Of a stretch of 64,000 nucleotides of DNA, positions 48,101 through 60,662 are shown piece after piece. The translations under genes and the position numbers were made by a program. The first letter of the stretch is position 1. Each line of letters opens with the position of its first letter. The notes under the pieces are model-generated. The model saw nothing but the letters and a program-made list of their open reading frames with translations, had not been told where the DNA came from and searched no databases. This stretch comes from Cymodocea nodosa (Eukaryota; Streptophyta; Magnoliopsida; Alismatales; Cymodoceaceae), in assembly GCA_036874045.1 (NCBI GenBank), contig JAZBRI010000009.1:3410001-3474000 (forward strand), written 5' to 3'.

Positions 48101-51100
48101 TCTACCCTTTTTTTATTCTATTGAATTGATCATATCATAGGTAGAAGATTGCCGTGCTTGTGGTGATCCCAACTCGGTTCTTCGGTTTGCATTTGTTGAG
48201 TTTGCTGACGAAAGTAAGGCATTTATTAAAGATCTTTTTCAGATGTGAAAGCTTTTGTCCCACTTTTTATATGCCAGAATATTTTATAACTAGAAATAAT
48301 TAACTTTATATCTGTTTTAAATAGAATATGCCAGAGATGCTCTTAATCTCAGTGGGACTGTATTGGGTTATTATCCTGTCAGAGTTTTACCTTCAAGAAC
48401 TGCTATCTTACCAGTGAATCCAACATATCTACCACAGGTATTACCAAAAAATCATTAGATTATATCACTTACATTTTGGCATTTGTTGGTGTTGCATGAT
48501 TTTCATACCTGCGTTCCTCTTCCTTTTTGTGGCTTATTTTGCTTTAGAATATTCACATTACTAACAGATTAGCTATTGAGTTGACAGACTGAAGTTGAAA
48601 AAGAAATGTGCACAAGAACAGTGTATTGTACAAACATTGACAAGATGGTATTCTTTTCTTATCTTGGATATTTTACCCCGTAATCTCTTCATGGAAGTTC
48701 ATCTGGGTGCTTCTGATAGCCACTTCTCGCACAATACACATTTTCTTATTCATTTTTCTACTCGGACTCATAGCTTCTTGTGTTGTGTTCTTGTGCAGAT
48801 TTCACAAGGAGAAGTTAAGGCATTTTTTGAATCAACATGTGGTGTAGTAAGCACATGTTACCTGGAACTTGGAAACTAATTTACTGCTAAAAAGAAATTT
48901 GAAAACTATTTCTTGGTTTTTTAACTGAAATTACAAGATTTCTTAGCATTGGCTTTATGGGATTCTGTAGGTTTCTCGCTTAAGACTTCTTGGGGATCAT
49001 GTGCACTCAACACTTATAGCATTTGTTGAGTTTGTCATGGTAAGAAAAAACTGTCTTTAGTTGATGTTAAGCATATCTGCATATATTTCCCTACATTTTG
49101 GCTTGGGCTCTGTGATGTAAATAATGCTACTACCTTTTTTAATTATTTTGTCTGCAGAAGATAGTGTTACAGTTTTTTAACTTAATATGATGATAATTAT
49201 TACAGTTCTATATATCCTCTTTATTCTTAAATAGAGGCATTAAAGAGTTTTTTTTCCATTCATTCAACATTTTCTTTATCTTTAAAATTGTATTAAAAAG
49301 CTTAATTAACCACTTAATTCCTACTTCACCCATGCACTTCTACATCTCAATAGGAATACTTTCTCATCTAATAGCTTTCCTACATTTTATTTTTTTAATA
49401 GTTTCTTTTACCTCTAACTTTTAATTCTTTTAAAATAATTATAGTTTATATCCTTTGTATTGTTATTCAAATTTTGCATGTAAGAACTTCTTAGAGTAGA
49501 TTTATTAAAAAGTTTATTAAACTACCTATGCCATCTATCTTTTATTTCACTTTCTTTTACTAAAATTCTACCATTCTTATCCGTAATATATTTGACTCAA
49601 ATCTCTAGATTTTCTTTTTTTATTCTTAGCCAATTTATATATTTTATTTTTCCCTTTTTGTGTTCAAATTATCATATAATTCCTTGTAAACCTGATTTTA
49701 ACTTCCTTAATAGCTTTCTTAGTGTTACTTTTTGCTAGCTTATATTTTCCTAAATTTTCCTTATTTTTACATTTATGATAAGTTTTATAGCATTCTTTTT
49801 TTTTCTTTTATTATTTTTTATACATCTTCACTCTACTACCTAACTTTCTTTACCTTTTAAGAAATAATCTTTAAATATCATTTTCTTTTTACATCACATA
49901 ATTCTTGTATTTTGATGTACTTTAGTCTTTTTCTTCCTAATCTTAACATTAACATTCAATACTAACAATCTATGATGTGTAATTTTTTCCTGGAATAACC
50001 TTATATTCTTTACACATTCTTTGATCTATTTTTTCTAATAAATAAAAAATCTATTTAACTAATATTTGAACCACCTCTAAATATAATTAAATGTTCTTTT
50101 CTTTTCCTAAATGAGTGTTAACTATAAAAGGTTGCAAACTACGTTAAGTCTAAAATTGAATTTTTCTCTTCATTTCTATTACCAAAAGCAAATTCTTTAT
50201 GATTTCTCTTATATTTTATATTTTGCTTTTCTACATGACCATTTAGATCTCTTCCAATATAAAATATTATATTATAGTATATTAATATTATTTGATTTTC
50301 TTGAAAGGTGAAGGGAAATTCCTTTTTCAGAAAAATAAGGAAATTCCAGTAACAAAGAGGTTGCAAGAGGCAGCCTCAGACCAGAAACCCACACTGAACA
50401 CCCACTAGAAAATTAAAGAGTAGCAACCCAGGAATTGAAAAAAAAAAACACAACTCTGCACAGAATTTTATCTTTTGACCCCAACTCTGTAAAATGAACC
50501 CCATTTCTGTTAAATATATTATATTGACACAATATTAAAATTTATATCATAATAGTATTTTTATAATATTTTTAATTATATTATATTTATATTAATATTA
50601 AATGTAATGGAAGTAAATAATTTATATTTAATACTATTTTTATGTATATAAATATTTCTATTGTATTATCATTTTGTATTAATAGTAATGCCCTATATAC
50701 ATGAAAATTTGACAAAATTATTAATATCAATATTTACAATGTAGTAATAATTAATTTATATCTAAGTACCAGCACAAAAAAGCATATCAGCCACTTAATT
50801 TTCGTGAATTCCTTTGAAATTTCAATGAATAGATGGAGCAAGTATATGTATTAGATTTATACATAATTGAAAAGCAAGGGAATTCACTTTTTCCTTTCAT
50901 TTTTAGACGTGTACTTATTTTGATGGTCAAAGTGTTTACTCTCTTTTTTGTCGCTTTCTTTATGCACAACCCCTTAGCCTTGAAAAGGAAGATACTAATC
51001 ATGGATTAATGGGGTGCCATCATTTCCATATGATCATTTCTTTTTTGTTTAGCTTGCTTCTAGCTAAAGGCTGGAAGCTGGGGCATTGAGCTGAGATGAG

Positions 51101-51790
51101 TCGTGTCTGATCTCCCTGGCATGTAATTGTTGATAGTTTCACATGAAAAATGCATGGATTTTGTTTTAACTTCAAATATACATGGATTTTAACTCATTAG
51201 AAAGTAAAATAGTATTTCTCCAATGCACTGATCAAAGAAAAAGAACAATAGCTCCAATAATTGATGATATGTCCCACGAGCATGATGAGCACTTTTCACA
51301 AGAATGCGGGAGGAAATGAATGTCTCCTGCAGTAATCATGATTTTGTGTTCACTGTATTTTCTTCAACTAGAGAAATACATCTTTTGCATCACCCTTCAA
51401 TTTTGATGAATGAGGCTGATAACTGCATGCATTTTCTTCTTTCTTTCTCTATAAATGTGAAAAAAAGGAAGGCCCGCTTCAACAGTCAATTTGTGATATT
51501 CTGATGTCCTTTTATGCTTTGAATGAATGGCATGCTCTGAGAATTGTCCCTAATCTATTAATTGCAGGCAGAGAGTGCCATCGAAGCACTCAACTGCAGT
51601 GGGATGTGCCTGGGAACACTCCCAATTAGGTGCATATCGATGACTGACTCAACTTTCAGTGAAGGTTTCTGAGAGTAATTTTGTATAGTTTCCTTCATCA
51701 TAATCCTTTCATCCCATGTTCTGCTTTAACAGGGTGAGTCCATCAAAGACACCAGTGAGGCCTCGCTTTCCTCGCAAGGCAAAGCAGTGA
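42193..51790 (+). CDS. CID: CID8-CID13-type poly(A)-binding-protein-interacting protein (PAM2 + two RRMs)
   Basis: Ten exons, all with GT-AG ends: 42193-42498, 42671-42781, 42929-42973, 48141-48213, 48325-48437, 48588-48647, 48799-48846, 48971-49039, 51568-51629, 51733-51790. They sum to 945 nt (314 aa) with consistent phase. PAM2 motif LSKLNPSAKEFFP (residues 41-53) binds the MLLE/CTC domain of poly(A)-binding protein. A basic stretch (about 110-129) resembles the nuclear signal of this group. RRM1 (about 130-205) has RNP2 VYVADI and RNP1 LRFAFVEF; RRM2 (about 227-302) has RNP2 VYCTNI and RNP1 LIAFVEF. The tail ends RPRFPRKAKQ. Known members of the family bind RNA and PABP; a role in mRNA regulation is inferred. 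The PAM2 wording is closest, from memory, to CID9/CID13, but the paralogue is not settled. Introns 3 (5.2 kb) and 8 (2.5 kb) hold LINE remnants. Confidence 0.95.
42974..44639. other. First part of CID intron 3
   Basis: No gene or recognisable repeat. Ordinary AT-rich intron sequence up to the 3' end of the antisense LINE. Confidence 0.5.
44640..47740 (-). mobile_element. RTE-type LINE remnant, antisense in CID intron 3
   Basis: Read on the minus strand, an endonuclease begins near 47360 (MKIC...NIETLTSKSMKLV). It continues with KQNG/ETKW-like sequence, KLVIENEI and GEDLNAYVGEKNIKYKRNHE (about 46900). The RT follows: DGIPIKV, FLIPIFKNKKYI, NHYHDIKL (about 45840-46060), then sequence matching the FGF-MPGRST and AYDRVPR region. 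The 3' end near 44700 has the ATGGGGTTGATCACAT word seen in plant RTE tails (CTACATGGGGTCGGC-type). Dozens of stops and frame changes; an old, dead copy. The 5' end is set loosely at 47740. Confidence 0.78.
47741..48140. other. Last part of CID intron 3
   Basis: Non-coding, ending in the acceptor ...CATATCATAG before exon 4. No repeat recognised. Confidence 0.45.
49180..50290 (-). mobile_element. Second RTE-type LINE fragment, antisense in CID intron 8
   Basis: The minus strand carries the end of the endonuclease (IGRDLNGHVEKQNIKYKRNH, about 50200-50250) and then the start of RT (GIKWLIKLFNTILKIKKMLN, SLMPLFKNKEDI, NCNNYHHIKL, about 49180-49400), where similarity stops abruptly. It is closely similar to 45840-46960. 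It lacks the rest of RT and the 3' tail, unlike the usual 5' truncation of LINEs, so a later deletion or a duplication of part of a LINE is likely. Many stops. Confidence 0.75.
50291..51567. other. Remainder of CID intron 8
   Basis: Very AT-rich (about 50500-50780 is nearly all A/T) with no coding signature. Ends with the acceptor TTAATTGCAG before exon 9. Confidence 0.45.
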
Positions 51791-54378
51791 CATGGCATCT
51801 TGCTAACAAATGGACCTGTTGCCATGCCATACTGCCAACCTGAAGTAAACTGTTCTTGTTTCTCCTTTTCCATGTATGATGCATCTGAACTTTGCCCTTC
51901 CAACATTCATGCTAGAGAAGCCTTATGTGGTCGATGACAGATTTTATGACTTCAGCACATTTAGCTTATTCGTCTCTTAGTTTTTGCATATATCAAACCA
52001 GAAGGTCCCAATGAGGAGGGAACATCTGGTGGATCTTTGCTTAACTTATGACTTTGAAATGGTCATATTTTATTTTCTGTATGTTTGTGAATCATTTCCT
52101 ATCTACATTTCCTGCCTCTTTTTCATGAGTGTAGCTGCAAGATGCTTAATCTCAATCCTGGTATTGTTACATGATTGATTGATTCTACCACTTTACTGGT
52201 ACATGTTGAATCCCTGGGTCACAATGATGCCAAGATTCATGGAATGTGTCTATTTTCTGCATGTCATCTATAAGTCTGTTCTGTTTTTGGTATACATGAG
52301 TGTCATGTATTTATCATATCTCATACAATCATGTTTATCATTTTTTAACATATTTTTGTATGATCTATTAAACTTATGACTAACTATTGACAATATTTCA
52401 AATTCAAACATATGAAAATATTTTACATCTAGTTTTACATTTTGTGTTTGATAGATTTATTTTGAATTCCAAATATGTGTATGGCTAGAGTGTCAAATAT
52501 GATTGGATCAGATAATAATTGCATCAAAATAAAATAATGCTCATTATATAAATATTTTAAATCTTTCAAAGAAATACCTTGGAAAATTATTGTGTTTTCA
52601 TGGGTCTGGTTTTTTGGCACTATGCATTTTATTTTCGGTTGAATGCTTATTTGTATGTTGCGGTCATTCTCCAGGGTTTCCATGCATCTGTCCTTGTGTT
52701 TGAAAAATCTTCATGTTTAAGGGCTTATGATTTGTGTTCAGTAATTTCCGGATTGCAGAAGACAAGGCGTTGCAGAAATCTGAGAGCACCAAAACCTAAA
52801 TTCATGCATACATTCTGATATCGTTCAACATCCAGTGGTGTTATATCCATTATTTATTGGTAATTTATGACATCCAGCTTAAACAAAAAGAAAAGAAAAG
52901 AAAAAAAAAATTTCATGTGCTTAAAAACATCATCATATTGGGGATTAAGGCATTTACTGTTGTTGTATATGTAAAAGTAGATCTCCCTATAAAGGTATAA
53001 AGATTCAATACTGGCCGCCGGATTCTTTGACTTTTCACACACCACAAGCCTCATATCTTGACCTCACCTGACAAGTTTGAATCCACTACAATACATAGGG
53101 TAGGATTATGCTACACCACAAACATTTCTTTAGCAAAAGAAAAAGATTGGGACAAGTGTGTCTACATTGATTTTTTTTTTTTCTCCCCTAAGGACATCCA
53201 ATATTTACCCATATTTTGGGAAATTCTATGGTAACATTATCACTTTCGTAAACTAACAACTGGCTTTTGTTAATTACAAACGTTTATCTTTTAGGCGCAA
53301 GAAGGATGGCAAAATGGGTTAATTAGCGAGGCTTCGGTCTTAAACTCATTTATACCCAACTTCAATTCGACACGTAATAATTGAATCCAAAATCTAAACC
53401 CAAACTCAACCAATTTAAATGAGTTTTGTAGTTTAAATGAATTAAACGTGTAATCCATCGTATTCAGCGAGACGTGATAAAATTGGAACCTATTTGACTT
53501 CCTTAATTCGATCAAACCATAACTAATTTAGCCTATGCTGTTCATTTAATCTATTGCATACCATAAAAACGTCATATAATTTACAAAAAGATGAATGAAT
53601 GAATTTATATGACATTTTGATGATAATATATATTCGTATACGATTCAACGAATCCTGATAGATTTCATATGCCAAATGACTACATCCAAATTCAACCCAT
53701 TTAATGGACCCACTCATTTATGTGCTAAATACATTGAACACCAACCCTAACCCATTTATTAAACAAGTTGATAGGTAAGATTTGTAGTCACAAACCTTAC
53801 AATCCACGTGTTTTAATTAACGGTAAGATGAAAGGATTTTGGCACTCATGACACCTGGATTACAGATCCCGTTTATTTTTAATAATAAAATCTAATTACA
53901 AGGTTAATTAATTATTCTATAATATAATCCATCAGGGATTAAAATCTTGACTTTCATCTAAAAAGGTAATGGTTGAAATGCTTCCAAAAATGTGTGAAAA
54001 CTTAAGGCTTGAATAAAGGACCAACAGTTGTTTAATTTAAATATAAATTATTTCCATTTCTTTTTAGATATTTAATAGAAAAATCTAGACAATCACATTT
54101 TCCCTGTCATGACCAAAATAGAAACAAAAAAATGCGCCTCCCAACACTCCGCTAGCCCGCCGCCCTTTCATGATGAGACCTAGATTCCAATAGTCATCAC
54201 TACCAGTGCTTCAAATGCGAATGTCAATCTCCAAAATAGAACCATCCAGAACACGGATGGGCTGGCGTTCTTTTACATTAATAAGTAGTGTCTGATAACT
54301 GAGTTATCAACTTCACTTCTTGTAAAATAAGGATGGATATTGAATTTAATAGCAGAGCCTTGTTCCCGGTGCAGAGTC
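51791..54378. other. 3' regions of CID and UBC13 with intergenic DNA between them
   Basis: The two genes converge here. The CID 3' UTR should lie in the first few hundred bases and the UBC13 3' UTR in the last 150 or so; no certain polyadenylation signal was picked. 53290-53830 contains words such as AACCCATTTATTAAAC that resemble a dispersed plant repeat, not identified. No other gene recognised. Confidence 0.5.
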
Positions 54379-57300
54379 TCATGCTCCACTCGCATAAATA
54401 CGGGTCCATTCCTTGGCTGCAACATTGCAACACAATCTCTTAATCCTTCTTGGTAAATCGACAATGGTAGTAAACAACAACAACAATTCAACTAACGATC
54501 GAAGAACAAGAAGTGAATCTTAATCAATAGAGTAAAAGCAAAACACGTGAAGCCCATAAACCACGCTAACCTGTTTCAACAGCTTCGGTTTCATTTGCCT
54601 TCCAATGCTTCGCAATGTTATCAGAAAGTGGATCGTCCGGATTTGGAGCACTTAAAAGTGCTTGTATACTGATCAAGCAATACAAACAAAAAACTCATCA
54701 ATCATACACGCAATGACAGGCGAGTCATGATAGACTTACCGGCTAAAAGAGAATCAGATCCCTTGCACTAGACAAATGGAAAATATTTCAAAATCCTATT
54801 TAATATAAAAGACTTTTCTAAACATGCTAACTGTCTTGCTTACATTACTAAAGAATATTCTATATTGTTATACAAGGTAGTTTGTTGCTGAAACACATCA
54901 CAATCATTTATATAAATATTTCCCCACCAAAAACTACAAGATATCATCTATATTTACATATTTTAGTATACTACTGTGCATTCCACGAAAATTTTCTAAT
55001 CATGATTTGAAAATCACCTTAGCAATACTGTTCTTATCTGGAGAGCTGGGCTCCATTTATCTTTAAGAATATCAAGGCATATCCTCCCTAGCTGCATAGG
55101 TGAAAACTCTGTTACGAGAAATGTTGTTAACATAAAAAAACAAACAGCGTACCAGCACAAGAGAAGATTTACCAACCTTGTCGATATTGGGATGGTATAT
55201 TTTGGTTAGAAAGCGAACCTGTACACGCACAGACAATGAAGAAATGACATAAAGGTGAATCACATTCTAAACTGTTCTTTTCACACGGTAATAGTGAGTC
55301 AATTAACTGACGCCAAACTGACCCAACAAAGAAATGCCTAACTTAGCCAAATACCAAAGTATCTACTTATTTCAAGGCTGTTAGGGTGGGCACCTTGGTG
55401 GTACTTAGGACCTGCCCCTGGGCACTTTAATGACCTTTATTCATTTTTTTTATTTGACTATTTCACTTATTTGGCGATGATGATGTGGATTGGGGGTGAG
55501 TTGTTTGAAAGGCCAAAAATAGAATATCGATGATGACACTTGCATGCCTCCTCTAATCCCATGCACCTCCTACTTCCTCCAACTCTCCATAATCCAACCA
55601 ACCCAACAATCAGCTTGATTCCCTTCCTCTCTATCCCCTTCTTGTCTTTAACGTAATGTCACTATTCAAGACACTAACATACCCTCCCTAAGTGTCTCTC
55701 CACATTGATGTCACGACATCCCAAGAACCTCCATATTGTGCTCCTTCCTCTACCCCCTGCATTTCTCCATAGTTTGTTCAGTCAAAGGTTGTTCCTCACA
55801 TCCCACTTCCCCCTGGAGTGCTATTGTCTGGACAGGTCACAACATCATTGTCATCCAAGCCAAATTCCTGGCTTGTTTCTCCATTGCAACTATCACTTGA
55901 AGGCTGTGTCTACTTATTTTGAATAATCTAAATATTGTTCTCACAGTTGATTGGTCGAGAAGAATATCTAATGTAGAGCAAGGTGATCTATGGTCTCCTC
56001 AGCAATATCTCATTGCATCACATAAGAAACAAAAGAATTAGATGAAACTTCATAACAATGAATGCATAAATTTTATTTTGGGGAGAAAGCCCATATGCTA
56101 AAAGTAAATGAATGTAGAGCCAATAAATATCCAATGACATCAATTTGCCATGGTTGTTGAGTGACGAAAGATGCTATAACCATTTTTTTTTTTTGATGAT
56201 GGTTGAATAATGACTTTGGGTGGTTTTGAACCTAAGTTATTTCCTTTAACATTTATGCAGTGAGGAAATACCACCCATGCTACTGCTGGTAGGAGATGCT
56301 AAAAAATGATAGCAGGTAATGATAGCCCCAACTCACCAATCAAACTCATCATCAAGAAATGCAATCTCTTTACAAAGTAGAAGCCAAAGCGATACTACAC
56401 AACCAAATATTGACGAAAAGTATTGATTTAAAAAGATAAAAGCAACCAATACATCATTTTGAGAGACTGCATTCAGCAATGAAGCAAGGGAGGACTTGAA
56501 TAGTAATTATGCAAATAGTCCACCATTACATGTCACATGAAATCCTTATATTCAAGATATTCTTGCCATAATGGGTTTCTTTCTCCTGGTTACAAAAAGG
56601 AGAGCTATACTAGAGAAAAAGGAGAGGGCCATTGTTGAAAGATCATTGCAATCGAACAAAGATACTTGGAATGACAAAGGATGTCACTGTTGGGTGGCCA
56701 AACAAACAAAACTTGCCTTCTAGATTCCATGCTTACTGAACTCTGAAAGTGGTCATTTTTAATGCAAACAGAAGTTCCAAATTGTTACATTGGCAAGGTA
56801 ACTAGCAAAAATGGGAATTAGAAATCTCATGTAAATAATCATAGACTAGGATCATGTATGCACAGAAGCAGGTCTCATGGTTGAAGTTGATATACTCATA
56901 ACTTTTCCAAACATGTGTGGTACAAACACTTAACATTGCACTTAGAATATTTGAATTTCTGGTTACCCAAACAATTCCTCTACTTGTGACATATTTTTGA
57001 AGAGTGCAAACAGTAATAAGCACTGCCTTAATCCTACTATGATGGGTCATCAATGCTAGGATCTGCTTATAAGGAGCAACCACTCTACTTATCCACTCAA
57101 AAGTATCCAATTATTTCTAGCTTCACCAAATTATTGTTGATAGGAATAATATAAATCCATGAAATCAAACAAATCAGTATCCAAACAAGTAGGATTAAAA
57201 ATCCAAATTATTTTAGCAAGTCCCAACATATTCCAATAAGATTTCTCAACATGTCAAAGAAGCATACTAGAAAGAGCCAACACCATTAGAAATGGTGGAT

Positions 57301-58584
57301 AACACTGAGAAAAAGCAAGCTACTTGTGGTCAAGACATAAGAATGATGGCAGTTTGCAACCAGAAATATAGAAGAGTAAAGCACGACACATCTTCAATTA
57401 GATCACAATGCAACTCAATTACCAATGAAGCCCAAAGAAATTATGCATATCTATCAGAACTATATTCCATTTGAAATAAGCCAGGGGAAAAATCAAGGCC
57501 TTCAAATAAAATGATCACCTAGTGTACAGATCAATTTTCAAACATTGGAATATATTGAATAAGATTCTTGGCTAAATTGTCTAGTTTTGGACTATCATAT
57601 TTCATATTGAACTTCTTGTGTAATCTTGGTTGGGTAGGAAAGTTTAGTGTGGTTTTTCGGTTACATTTTGATTTATATAAATAACCCGTCTAACAATAAA
57701 TTTGATGTGAACCTTCACACAAAAATGACCACGAAAATTTTTTCTCTTTTAAACCATTGATAGATACATTTATCATGTAAATATGACACCATGTCCATGT
57801 AAGTAGAAGACTGCAGTAGAGTTCTTTCCTTAAAAAAAAAAGGGATTTACAATAGGCTTTTGAAATACAAGTTTCACATGAAATCCATATTTATTTACCG
57901 TAATAGAGACAATAGTACCAAGCTAAGAGTGATACATCTACAAGAAAAAAACTGAAAATCATATGTACCAAGCTGCCAAAAGACACTGACTAACCTTTGG
58001 TGCAGCCATGGGATACTCCTCAGGAAGAAACAACTCAAGCTTGAAAACACCTCCTGATGGTAAGATACAGAGATCATGAGAATCACCAGCCCAGTCAAAC
58101 CACCACCCCCCACTACCTTCGCTATTCCATCACGAGATCCAAATTCCCAAATAAGGAGGAAGAACCGACCTTCGTAGGGCGACTGCGACGGGCCAAGAAT
58201 CATGACGTTGAAGTACCGCATATTGTCCTCCGACGGAGACGCGCTGATGCCCGGTGCTGCAACCACAGGTCGAGAACCCACACAAAACATACACATAATA
58301 AACATCAACTCATCAATTCCAAACCAAAAGGACAATTTTTACACCCCCCCCCCTATCCCACAATCAAAAATAACAAAACCTTACCTGGTTCGCTGAGCAG
58401 CCTCTGTGTTTCCTGCAACAACAAAAGCAAGACTCATCAAGAACTCCGGCCACCCAAAACCCTAGCATTGAATGCTGGGTTTGGAGAAAACCCTAGCATT
58501 GAATGTTGGGTTTGGAGAGGTGAGGCGAATGGGGGGAAGTGCAAGTACCTTGATGATCCTCCGAGGTAGATTGCTGCTCGCCAT
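54379..58584 (-). CDS. UBC36: Ubiquitin-conjugating enzyme E2, UBC13 type (UBC35/UBC36)
   Basis: Eight exons on the minus strand with GT-AG ends: 58584-58549, 58412-58385, 58256-58170, 58053-57995, 55218-55177, 55091-55018, 54668-54571, 54416-54379. The total is 462 nt (153 aa), the exact length of plant UBC13. It starts [20 protein letters not shown], has the HPN motif (79-81), the active cysteine C89 in GRICLDIL, Met66 in EEYPMAAPK (RING-contact site in known UBC13 structures) and ends WTRIYASGA. Family knowledge: with a UEV/MMS2 partner it builds K63-linked ubiquitin chains in DNA-damage tolerance, iron and immune signalling, in cytosol and nucleus. Intron 4 is 2.8 kb. No damage seen; UBC35 and UBC36 cannot be told apart here. 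Confidence 0.96.
55219..57994. other. Large intron 4 of UBC13
   Basis: 2776 bp without a recognised gene. The block from 55380 to about 56350 differs in composition from its surroundings (more C and G) and may be an inserted element, but I found no terminal repeats or target duplication. Confidence 0.45.
58456..58517 (+). repeat. 31-bp direct repeat with telo-box-like words in UBC13 intron 1
   Basis: Two head-to-tail 31-bp units (58456-58486, 58487-58517) that differ at one base. Each starts AAAACCCTAGC, containing AAACCCTA, the core of the plant telo-box found near the promoters and first introns of many housekeeping genes. Regulatory effect is inference. Confidence 0.7.
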
Positions 58585-58650
58585 TGTTGGGGCTTCGGAT
58601 CTCTTTCAGCTGTGGTTCTCCAAGTGTAGGAGGAGAGGGAGCGACAGATG

Positions 58651-58686
<36 letters not shown>

Positions 58687-58700
58687 GAAGAAATAAAGGG
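58585..58700 (-). promoter_or_regulatory. UBC13 5' leader with (GA)n microsatellite
   Basis: The plus strand shows an (AG)n run of about 32 bp at 58651-58682, so the sense strand has a (CT)n tract about 70 bp upstream of the ATG at 58584. CT/GA tracts of this kind are common in plant leaders. The transcription start is not determined. Confidence 0.55.
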
Positions 58701-60119
58701 AGTGGACCGCATGGTTCAGAAGTTAAAATACATTTGATTTTTTTATTACATTAATTTTCATATTCACTAAAATTTTAAATGGAGTAAAGTTTTATTTGAC
58801 GATAAGTTTAAATCTGATGATTCGAAATACGTAGAAAATATCTTAATTAAAAAAAATTAATGAAATTTTAAAATACCTTTAATTTTTGTTAATTAAACTA
58901 TTATGAGTGATTTTAATATTTTTCAAATTTTACTTTTTACAATATTAATTTTTCTTATTTTTTAAAAAAGAATAATTAAGAAAAGATACAAATTAATTTG
59001 ATTTTTAAAGTAAAGGAAGCAAAAATTTATTTACGCTTTTTTTCCTTATTCCCGGGCTACATGGTGTTTTTATTCTTAAAAAAAGGTGATTATGTTATAA
59101 TTAAATCAAACAAGAGAAAAAATCAATATAAATTTAGTGAACGATTTGTAGTTTATGGAAAAATGTCTTGTACGGAGAAAAAAGTTAATACCGTGTTAGA
59201 TTATTTTCGTACGCTAATTATTAGAAATTCACTTTGAAATAAGAATGCAGAAATTTTGTTTTCTTAATGTTTGAAAATTTTGAAGTTTTGGTTTAAGACA
59301 TGTTTTTGGTTCAGAACATGGAATGTTATTATGAGATTATAATTACAATGCAGATCAAATATCTCATTACAAGATTGTGGCCTTGATAACGAACTTCTTA
59401 GTTAAAACTGTGCCTTATAATTTATGTCAAAAAGGAACAAGACACATGTAATTGGCATGAAAATGGTGTTTTCCTGCCAATGATCTGAACCAAACGTACT
59501 ACCATGAACAGTGTAAAATAAACTTCACAAATCGTTAGGTGAGTATGATCTTTCTTAATCATGCATAATCAAGATTCTGGTGGTGATAATCAAGCTTCTT
59601 GCATAATTTATCAAGGATGTAATTTGAACAAAATGTAGTAGACACACAAATCAAACCACAATCCAGGAAATATATTTTTTTATTTTTTATTAACAAAGAA
59701 AATGACACGCCAGACACCACAAAGGTTCCATGTATGATGATCTTAAAAGAGACCGATGATCAAAAGAAAAAAGCCACAACAGAAGTTCAAAAGCAAGATT
59801 CTGGTGGCGAGTCTAAAATCTAAACAGACCGTTGCGGTCGAAAATCAGAACTCTCTTTGCCCAAGGCAAAAATCCAGAGAGAACACCGAACGGTTAAACC
59901 AAACGTGCAATATCGGCGCGGTACCGTTTAATTTTCAATTCTCACGTTCAAGTTTAAAATCATTTTTTAAAAAGAAAGCCACCATGAAAATCACCAAACC
60001 AAAATAAAAGGCAGACCAACAGTGGTCTCGTTGGGTAGGTAGGTAGTGTTGTTTCCCGGTGGGTGTAGTGGCGTTGGTTCAACGCAGATTCGCAGAGCTT
60101 TTAGCTTTTTCTCAAGATC
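58701..60119. other. Intergenic DNA between UBC13 and the SPOC gene
   Basis: AT-rich with no coding signature. It should contain the UBC13 promoter. The short frame at 59756-60007 has no family signature and is not taken as a gene. Confidence 0.5.
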
Positions 60120-60379
60120 CGTTCATGTAAATATCATCTTTAAGGAAATATAAATTAAAATAGAGGAGACATTACAGGCATTCAACACGATGGTGGAACA
60201 AAGGGGAGGTAGGTAGTGGTGCTGAACGCCTACACCGACATTACAATCTGTACGAGCTCTTTCTTTGTAGATCAAAAAGTGGTAGAAGGCTCGGACGAAA
60301 GACAAACAGCTCATACAATATAAGATGACCAAAGGCATGGGCCTATTATTACAGCGTATAGAGAATATGATAAGTCAGT
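60120..60379 (-). other. Probable 3' UTR of the SPOC gene
   Basis: Follows the stop codon (60380-60382) on the minus strand. Contains TTTAATTTATATTTCC near 60150, a possible polyadenylation region. The end is approximate. Confidence 0.4.
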
Positions 60380-60626
60380 TCACCTATGTTCGTCGCGCCT
60401 CCAATCCGACGCGTTCGGTAGGCCACCGGTGGGAAGTGGACCACCGTAACCATATGGCTGCACAACACCATTCACCACTTGCGTCGGTGGCACCCACCAC
60501 TGGCCTTGCTGCTGCCAGCCCAGATGCACGTTTGGGGCGCCAGGAACGATGCCCAGCCGTGGCTGCAAGGGCATGGAAATGGGCGGCGGAACTGGCGCCA
60601 GTTGCTGTTGGATGGCATTCACCATT

Positions 60627-60662
<36 letters not shown>

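Noticed and set aside
58057-58569. 170-codon plus-strand frame across UBC13 exons 1-3
   Set aside because: It is antisense to well-supported UBC13 exons and has no domain.
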